Shown here: positions 58,094-64,000 of the stretch, piece after piece
Layout: each line of letters starts with the position of its first letter
Position numbering within the stretch: position 1 is the first letter of the stretch
Assembly (NCBI RefSeq): GCF_014395785.1
Contig: NZ_CP060713.1
Location: 4,424,625 to 4,488,624, forward strand
Length of the DNA: 64,000 bases
Reading direction: 5' to 3'
DNA from: Nocardioides mesophilus
GTDB taxonomy: Bacteria; Actinomycetota; Actinomycetes; Propionibacteriales; Nocardioidaceae
Program-made: the position numbers and the translations under genes
The notes under the pieces: generated by a model
Database searches by the model: none
What the model saw: the letters and a program-made list of their open reading frames with translations, nothing else
Told to the model about the DNA's origin: nothing

Positions 58094-59268
58094 CCGGGCT
58101 CCTGCACGACACCCTCGACGAGCGGGCCGGCTCCATGCCCTCGTCGTCCTTCGACGCCCAGCAGGTCATCGACGACGGGCGCCGCCGGGTCCGTCGCCGG
58201 CGGCTGGTCGCCGGGCTGGCGACCCTGTCGGTGGCCGGCGTGCTGGGCGCCGGGGCCGTGGTGGGGCCCGGTCTGCCCGACGCGGCGCCGCGTCCGAACG
58301 ACCGGACCGCCACCGGTGGCCCCGCGTTCCCGGACCGGCGGATCGGCTATGCGGAGGGGTCGACCATCCACTGGGGGACGCAGGCCTTCGACGTCGGCAC
58401 GCGGGTCGCGTCGTACGTCCAGACCGACGACGGGTTCGTGTGGACCGCCCGCACCGGCGACGTGTTCTTCTTCGACGGCACGAGGTCGGTCCCGGCCGGC
58501 CGCTCCGAGACCGGGCGGTTGCGCACCGACGACACCGGGTCCGTCGTCGCCTGGCTCGACCTGGCCGAGGACGGCACCCCCGAGTACGTCGTCTACGACA
58601 CCGACCTGCCCGGGGTGACCGACCGGATCGAGCAGCCCACCATCCTGGGACCGGCGCAGGAAGGCGACGCCCGTTACTGGGACAACGGCGCCCAGGTCTA
58701 CGCCGTGGACGACGGGTCGATCTACTGGCGGGGCGCCGACGCCGACCTGGTCCGCTACGACCTCGGTACGTCGACGGAGACCGTGCTGCTGGACGGCGCC
58801 GGGATCGGGCACCCGGGCGACGGGCCGGACGTGCCGATCGAGATCCTCGACGTGGCCGGCGGCCGGATCGCCTACCGCACGGACGGGAGCGCAGGGCCGT
58901 CGACGTGGGTCGGCACCTCCCTGGACCCTGCTCGGTCGGTGCGGATGCCGACCGGCACCGACGGCCACCTCTCCCCCGACGGCGGCAGGCTGGTGGTCGA
59001 GCAGGACGACGCGGCCGCCCTCTACGACACCTCCACCGGGGCCGCGCTGCCGTTCGCGCCGCGCGGCTACGCCTTCGCCGTGGGCTTCGGCTGGGAGGAC
59101 GACTCCTCGGTGACCGCGGTCGGGATCAAGGACCTGTCGACCGACCCCTACGACGTCGACTTCCTGCGCTGCGGGCCGGAGGGTGGGTGCACGGTCGCGG
59201 GCTCCGAGCGGGTCCCGGCGGACGACGGCGAGCGCATCGTCACACCGACCGGGGACCCGGCGACCTGA
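58090..59268 (+). CDS. Membrane-anchored beta-propeller protein, probable anti-sigma partner
   Basis: A 392-residue protein: an N-terminal cytoplasmic stretch of about 38 residues rich in Arg (RRRVRRRRL), one membrane segment (about 39-62, LVAGLATLSVAGVLGAGAVVG), and an extracellular TolB/WD40-like propeller with repeated strands (GGRIAYRTDGSAGPSTWVG, LSPDGGRLVVEQDDAAALYD). No canonical zinc-binding anti-sigma motif is seen in the short N-terminus. The 4-base overlap (ATGA) with the ECF sigma gene and the topology suggest it holds or senses signals for that sigma; inference. Confidence 0.75.
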   Translation: MTGLLHDTLDERAGSMPSSSFDAQQVIDDGRRRVRRRRLVAGLATLSVAGVLGAGAVVGPGLPDAAPRPNDRTATGGPAFPDRRIGYAEGSTIHWGTQAFDVGTRVASYVQTDDGFVWTARTGDVFFFDGTRSVPAGRSETGRLRTDDTGSVVAWLDLAEDGTPEYVVYDTDLPGVTDRIEQPTILGPAQEGDARYWDNGAQVYAVDDGSIYWRGADADLVRYDLGTSTETVLLDGAGIGHPGDGPDVPIEILDVAGGRIAYRTDGSAGPSTWVGTSLDPARSVRMPTGTDGHLSPDGGRLVVEQDDAAALYDTSTGAALPFAPRGYAFAVGFGWEDDSSVTAVGIKDLSTDPYDVDFLRCGPEGGCTVAGSERVPADDGERIVTPTGDPAT

Positions 59269-59298
59269 GCCGGTGCCGGCACGGCGACCCGCCCCGTC

Positions 59299-59329
59299 TT
59301 GACCTGGAGTGCACTCCCAGGTCGAGACT
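59299..59329 (+). promoter_or_regulatory. MerR-type promoter/operator of the MerR gene
   Basis: -35 TTGACC (59299-59304) and -10 GAGACT (59324-59329) are separated by 19 bases, the overlong spacer of MerR-activated promoters. The spacer holds the dyad ACCTGGAGTGCACTCCCAGGT (one mismatch insertion). The GTG start is six bases after the -10. Confidence 0.7.
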
Positions 59330-59335
59330 GGGCGG

Positions 59336-59761
59336 GTGACCACCCTCGACGCCGCCCCGAGCCCCGCCGCGCACCCGGCTCCGACGTACTCCATCGCGGA
59401 GACCGCCGCCCGCACCGGCCTCACGCCGCACACGCTGCGCTACTACGAGCGCGACGGGCTGATGCTGCACGACGTCGGCCGATCGGTGAGCGGTCACCGC
59501 CGCTACACCGCCCAGGACCTGCACTGGATCGAGCTGATCAACCGGCTGCGCTCGACGGGCATGCCGATCCGGGAGATCCGCCGGTACGCCGACCTGGTCC
59601 GCGCCGGGAGCGGCAACGAGACGGAGCGGCTGGCGCTGCTGCGCGGCCACCGCCAGCAGGTGCTCTCCCAGCTCACGCAGGTCCAGGAGCACCTGGGAGC
59701 GATCGACCGCAAGATCGGCATCTACCTGGACCGGCTCGAGCAGCAGGAGCTCGGCGGCTGA
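59336..59761 (+). CDS. MerR-family transcriptional regulator
   Basis: A 141-residue MerR regulator with the winged helix YSIAETAARTGLTPHTLRYYERDGL, the GHRRYTAQDLHWIELINRLRSTGMPIREIRRY wing and a C-terminal coiled coil (LRGHRQQVLSQLTQVQEHLGAIDRKIGIYLDRL). There are no cysteines for metal or redox sensing, so it may bind a small molecule. I chose GTG at 59336, six bases after the -10, because the earlier GTG at 59309 lies inside the operator. It precedes an aldo/keto reductase whose promoter has the same structure. Confidence 0.92.
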   Translation: MTTLDAAPSPAAHPAPTYSIAETAARTGLTPHTLRYYERDGLMLHDVGRSVSGHRRYTAQDLHWIELINRLRSTGMPIREIRRYADLVRAGSGNETERLALLRGHRQQVLSQLTQVQEHLGAIDRKIGIYLDRLEQQELGG

Positions 59762-59789
59762 CCAGACCGGCGCCGGCGGCGTACCCGGC

Positions 59790-59820
59790 TTGACTTCGAG
59801 TGCGCTCCAACGCGTTGACT
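59790..59820 (+). promoter_or_regulatory. MerR-type promoter/operator of the aldo/keto reductase
   Basis: TTGACT (59790-59795), 19 bases, TTGACT as -10 (59815-59820), then six bases to the ATG. CGAGTGCGCTC in the spacer corresponds to GGAGTGCACTC of the MerR gene's own operator. Predicted target of the adjacent MerR protein. Confidence 0.68.
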
Positions 59821-59826
59821 GGTCCC

Positions 59827-60840
<1,014 letters not shown>

Positions 60841-60851
60841 GCGGCGCCGGG

Positions 60852-63542
60852 TCAGGCGTCGCCGGACGGGCTCTCCGGCGGCGCCTGCGCTGCGAGCACC
60901 TCTCCCAGCGCGTAGTCGGCTGCCTGGTCCAGCGTCATGGCGGCCCCCTCGGCCCGGGCGGCGGCGAAGGCCGTCGGGTCCAGGGCCGCCCGCACCTGCT
61001 CGACCCAGCCGTCGAGGAGCACGTGGTCCGCCGGTGAACCGGGCAGGTCGAGCAGCTCGCGAGCCGCCGCGGCGGCGGCCACGAGGCGGGCGGCGGCGAC
61101 CCAGTCCGAGTGCAGCAGCGCCACCCCGGAGCTGGACTCGACCGACTCGATCAGCCCGTCCGGGTCCCCGACCTCGCGGAACGTGCCGATCGCGGTGCGC
61201 AGCAGCTCCGCCGCCTCGTCGGTCCTGCCGCCGACGATGTCGGCCCCGGCGAAGTTCACCGAGGTGCAGGCGACGCCCCAGTCGTTGCCGGCCGCCCGGT
61301 CGATGGCGAGGGTCTCGGTGAACAGAACCCGCGCCCGGGGCCAGTCGCCCCGGTCGAGGTGGACGATGCCGAGGTTGTTCAGGGCCGCGGCGATGCCCGA
61401 CGGGTCCCCCACCTCCTTGCGCAGGGCCACTCCCCGTCTGAAGAAGGCCTCCGCGTCGTCGGGACGGCCGGCGGACCGGGCGACCACGCCGAGGCTGTTG
61501 AGGCACTTCGCCTCCCCTGCGCGGTCGCCCATCTCCCGGTACAGCTGCATCGCCCGGGTCAGCAGCTCGGCGGCGCGGTCGAGGTCCTGGCGCTGCTCGC
61601 GCATGATGCCGAGCTCGCGGAGCGCCCGGGCCTCGGCGTCGGCCGGCGGCTCCGGCACCGCGGCCAGGGCCCGCTCCAGCCAGCCGGAGCCTTCGCTCAA
61701 CAGCCCGTGGTGGTACCAGTAGTCGCCGAGGGCGCCCGCCATCCGCAGCGCGTTCAGACCCGCCTCGGACGTCGCGCCGCTCCCGTCGTCGAGCCAGAAG
61801 GTGAGCGCCGCGCGGATGTCGTCGTAGTCCTGGTCCGACACCGGGGCGCCGTCGTGCGCGGGGTCCACGCCGGCCCGCACGAGGTCGAGGAAGTGCTGAG
61901 CGTGCCGCAGCCGCAGGTCCGAGAGGCGGCGCGGCTCCTGCTCCAGCCGGGACAACGCGTAGTCGCGCACCGTCTGCAGCATGCCGAAGCGGACCTCGTT
62001 GTCGGGCTGCTCCTGCTGGACCGCCAGGCTGTGGTCGATCAGGGCGGTCAGCTGGTCGACCACGTCGACCTCGTCGCCCACCACCGCTTCGATGCTCTCG
62101 ATCCGGGCGGGAGCGTGGAACACGGCGAGCTCGAGGAACAGCCGGCGCTCGGCCTCCGGCAAGAGCGTGTAGCTCCAGTCGATCGTCGCGCGCAGCGTCC
62201 GGTGCCGCTCGGGGGCGTCGCGACTCCCGCCGGTCAGCAGCGAGAGCCGGTCGCCCAGGCGCTCGACGAGCATCTCGGGGCGGAACAGCCGGGTCCGGGC
62301 CGCGGCGAGCTCGATCGCCAGTGGCAGCCCGTCGACCAGCTCGCAGATCCGGGCGACCGCCGCGGCGTTCGCGGCCGTGAGGGCGAACCCGCGCCTGGCC
62401 CGGCCGGCCCGCTCCACGAACAGCGTCACGGCCTCGGAGGCGCCCACCTCGGCCAGAGTGCGGCCCTCCGGCAGCCGCATCGGCGGCACGGCGTACTCCT
62501 GCTCGCCGTCCAGCGCCAGCAGGAACCGGCTGGTGCCCAGCACGGTGAGGCCGGGACAGGAGTGCACCAGCCGTCCGACGGCGGGCGCGCCCTCGACCAC
62601 CTGCTCGAGGTTGTCGAGCAGCAGCAGCAGGCGCTGCTCGCCGACGTGCCGGGCCACCGCCTCCTCGGCCGAGGCGTCGCCGTCGAGCGGCACCTGGAGG
62701 ACGCGGGCGATGGTCGGCACCACGAGCTCGGCGCGCGTCACCGGGGCGAGGTCGACGAAGTACACGCCGTGCGGGAAGTCGTCCCGCAGCTCGAGCGCCA
62801 CCGCGGCCGCCAGCCGGGTCTTGCCGGCCCCTCCCGGTCCGGTGACGGTGACGAGCCGGACCCCCGGCCGGAGCAGCAGCTCACGGAGCTCCGCCAGCTC
62901 GTGACGGCGGCCGACGAGCGTCGAGGTGGGGTGCGGCACGTTGGTCGGCGGGTGCAGCGACTTCAGGGGTGGGAACTCCTGGGGCAGCCCGTCGATGTCG
63001 ACCTGCAGCAGGTGCTCGGGCTCGGGGAGGTCCTTCAGCCGGTGCTCGCCGAGGTCGCGCAGGCTGACGCCGTCGGGCAGGTGGTCGCCGAGCAGCTCAC
63101 GCAGCCGCTGCGAGATCACCACCTGGCCGCCGTGGCCGGCGGCAGCGATCCGCGCCGCGCGGTGCACGTCGATCCCCACGTAGTTGTCGTCGACGACGAC
63201 CGGCTCGCCGGTGTGCAGGCCCATGCGCACGCGCAGGCGCACCGGCGCCTGCGGCCAGGGATGCTCGTGCAACACCCTCTGAGCCTCGACCGCGGCCGCG
63301 ACGGCCTCGCGCGGCGAGGAGAATGCCACGAAGAAGGCGTCCCCCTCGGTATCCACCTCGTGGCCGTGGTGCGCCGCGAGCACCTCGCGCAGCAGCCGGT
63401 GGTGGGTCATCAGCACGTCGCTGTAGTCGTCGCCCAGTCGTTGCAGGAGTCGCGTCGAGCCTTCGATGTCGGTGAACAGGAAGGTGACGACGCCTTGCGG
63501 CAGTGGCACCCGGGCGGCGTTCGACAGCGCGTCGACCGTCAC
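60852..63542 (-). CDS. Adenylate cyclase-NB-ARC ATPase-TPR regulatory protein
   Basis: A large multidomain protein of about 896 aa. Residues ~18-180 are a class III nucleotide cyclase: metal aspartates D25 in FLFTDIEGST and D68 in DTEGDAFFVAF, and VGIDVHRAARIA near 122-132. Residues ~205-500 are an STAND/NB-ARC ATPase with the P-loop GPGGAGKT (235-242), LLLLDNLEQV and GLPLAIELAAARTRL. The rest (~550-850) is TPR-like helices (CLNSLGVVARSAGRPDDAEAFF, ALNNLGIVHLDRGDWPRA). There is no C-terminal LuxR domain, unlike some mycobacterial relatives. Start GTG at 63542 lies 7 bases after TATCGT; GTG 63551 is an alternative. Cyclase activity is plausible but untested. Confidence 0.88.
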   Translation of the reverse strand: MTVDALSNAARVPLPQGVVTFLFTDIEGSTRLLQRLGDDYSDVLMTHHRLLREVLAAHHGHEVDTEGDAFFVAFSSPREAVAAAVEAQRVLHEHPWPQAPVRLRVRMGLHTGEPVVVDDNYVGIDVHRAARIAAAGHGGQVVISQRLRELLGDHLPDGVSLRDLGEHRLKDLPEPEHLLQVDIDGLPQEFPPLKSLHPPTNVPHPTSTLVGRRHELAELRELLLRPGVRLVTVTGPGGAGKTRLAAAVALELRDDFPHGVYFVDLAPVTRAELVVPTIARVLQVPLDGDASAEEAVARHVGEQRLLLLLDNLEQVVEGAPAVGRLVHSCPGLTVLGTSRFLLALDGEQEYAVPPMRLPEGRTLAEVGASEAVTLFVERAGRARRGFALTAANAAAVARICELVDGLPLAIELAAARTRLFRPEMLVERLGDRLSLLTGGSRDAPERHRTLRATIDWSYTLLPEAERRLFLELAVFHAPARIESIEAVVGDEVDVVDQLTALIDHSLAVQQEQPDNEVRFGMLQTVRDYALSRLEQEPRRLSDLRLRHAQHFLDLVRAGVDPAHDGAPVSDQDYDDIRAALTFWLDDGSGATSEAGLNALRMAGALGDYWYHHGLLSEGSGWLERALAAVPEPPADAEARALRELGIMREQRQDLDRAAELLTRAMQLYREMGDRAGEAKCLNSLGVVARSAGRPDDAEAFFRRGVALRKEVGDPSGIAAALNNLGIVHLDRGDWPRARVLFTETLAIDRAAGNDWGVACTSVNFAGADIVGGRTDEAAELLRTAIGTFREVGDPDGLIESVESSSGVALLHSDWVAAARLVAAAAAARELLDLPGSPADHVLLDGWVEQVRAALDPTAFAAARAEGAAMTLDQAADYALGEVLAAQAPPESPSGDA

Positions 63543-63549
63543 GTCTCCC

Positions 63550-63555
63550 ACGATA
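63550..63555 (-). promoter_or_regulatory. -10 element of the cyclase-ATPase gene
   Basis: TATCGT on the minus strand ending 7 bases before the GTG at 63542; this supports the shorter start. Confidence 0.35.
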
Positions 63556-63604
63556 GGACCGGCAGGGGTCCCGGCACCACGGGATCCGACGGTTGCCACC
63601 TGCC

Positions 63605-63610
63605 TAGGCT
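63605..63610 (+). promoter_or_regulatory. -10 element of the DUF3253 gene (leaderless)
   Basis: TAGGCT ending 6 bases before the GTG at 63617. Confidence 0.45.
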
Positions 63611-63616
63611 GAACCC

Positions 63617-63886
63617 GTGGACGACGTCGACCGGGCCCTCGAGGCCGCACTGCGCGAGCTCCTCGCCCGTCGTGCCCCCTCTGCCACCGTCTGTCCGAGT
63701 GAGGCAGCCCGTCGGGTGAGCGGCGACCCCGACGACGGCGATGCCTGGCGGCCGCTGATGGAGCCGGCCCGGGCCGCCGCCCGCCGGCTCGTCGCCGCCG
63801 GCGAGGTGGAGATCACCCAGCGCGGCCGCGTCGTGGACCCGGAGACGGCGGTGGGTCCGATCCGCGTCCGCCGCGCCGGTTGCTGA
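63617..63886 (+). CDS. DUF3253 protein
   Basis: An 89-residue protein of the DUF3253 family, recognised by the short-helix pattern ALRELLARRAPSATVCPSEAARRVSGD followed by WRPLMEPARAAARRLVAAGEVEITQRGRVVDP, which looks like a winged-helix fold. Function unknown. The GTG start lies six bases after TAGGCT. Divergent from the cyclase-ATPase gene with only 74 bases between the two starts. Confidence 0.85.
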   Translation: MDDVDRALEAALRELLARRAPSATVCPSEAARRVSGDPDDGDAWRPLMEPARAAARRLVAAGEVEITQRGRVVDPETAVGPIRVRRAGC

Positions 63887-63925
63887 GGACGGCCCGGCGG
63901 ACCGGCCCGGCGTACGCGGCGGTGG

Positions 63926-64000
63926 TCAGGTCGCCGAGCGCTCCCGCGCGCGCTGGCCGACCCGGCTGCTCCGGTAGCCGTAGGCGGCGTAGACCACCAG
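63926..64000 (-). CDS. C-terminal end of a membrane permease (cut by window edge)
   Basis: The last 24 codons of a minus-strand gene that continues beyond the right edge: LVVYAAYGYRSSRVGQRARE and a stop at 63926-63928. The aromatic hydrophobic end followed by a basic tail resembles the C-terminus of APC-family amino acid permeases, but so short a fragment cannot be assigned firmly. Confidence 0.5.
   Translation of the reverse strand: MVVYAAYGYRSSRVGQRARERSAT

Noticed and set aside
59309..59335. Earlier GTG start for the MerR protein
   Set aside because: It lies inside the promoter dyad upstream of the -10; GTG at 59336 fits the leaderless spacing.
61110..63719. Open plus-strand frame opposite the cyclase-ATPase gene
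   Set aside because: No domains and biased composition. The minus strand encodes well-defined cyclase, P-loop and TPR motifs.

Overview
The window is very GC-rich, densely packed chromosomal DNA from an actinomycete, most likely a Nocardioides-like member of the Nocardioidaceae. The genus is inferred from gene content and arrangement, not from a marker gene. Diagnostic content includes RbpA, WhiA, OpcA, the uvrC-rapZ-yvcK-whiA-gap-pgk-tpiA-secG-rbpA run, the tkt-tal-pgi-zwf-opcA-pgl operon, and a fadA2 / fabG4-htdX locus arranged as in mycobacteria. I see no tRNA, rRNA, insertion sequence, prophage or CRISPR array. About 60 genes fill nearly all the sequence and no gene-free stretch exceeds 300 bases. 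Layout: 1-6.8 kb (+) is a pentose-phosphate operon with mostly 4-base start/stop overlaps. 6.8-15.7 kb (-) holds glycolysis, WhiA/YvcK/RapZ and UvrC. 15.8-19.4 kb (-) holds a Rieske lipoprotein and UvrA with an SOS box. 19.7-26.2 kb carries secreted and accessory genes: a beta-propeller protein, an MBL hydrolase, a small collagen-like protein, Map, a GNAT protein, a LipC/LipQ-like esterase and a methyltransferase. 26.1-30 kb is a GT4 / methyltransferase / prenyltransferase-like operon facing a KstR-like TetR gene across a KstR-type operator. 30-33 kb is a peptidoglycan-peptide cluster: serine hydrolase, dipeptide epimerase and NlpC/P60. 33-37.8 kb holds TerC behind a yybP-ykoY (manganese) riboswitch, then UvrB and a cardiolipin-synthase-like protein. 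37.7-43.3 kb holds a hypothetical gene, an ECF sigma / YCII pair, a 3-methyladenine glycosylase and an ATP-dependent DNA ligase. 43.3-54.4 kb is lipid metabolism: TetR, FadA2, FabG4, HtdX, TesB, and FadA-FadB. 54.5-59.3 kb holds repeats, a two-component system, and an ECF sigma factor with a propeller-type partner. 59.3-64 kb holds a MerR / aldo-keto reductase pair sharing a promoter design, a cyclase-ATPase-TPR protein, a DUF3253 gene and the tail of a permease. Two sequence-wide patterns matter. First, six genes (yvcK, uvrA, the esterase, the phospholipase D-family gene, the ECF sigma factor and the ligase) are each broken by one missing base at or next to a short G or C run. Because conserved sequence resumes in the next frame, and uvrA and yvcK are core genes, assembly or sequencing error is the likelier explanation. 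Second, about fifteen genes have a TANNNT-like -10 ending 6-7 bases before the start codon, implying many leaderless mRNAs; I used this to choose several start codons.
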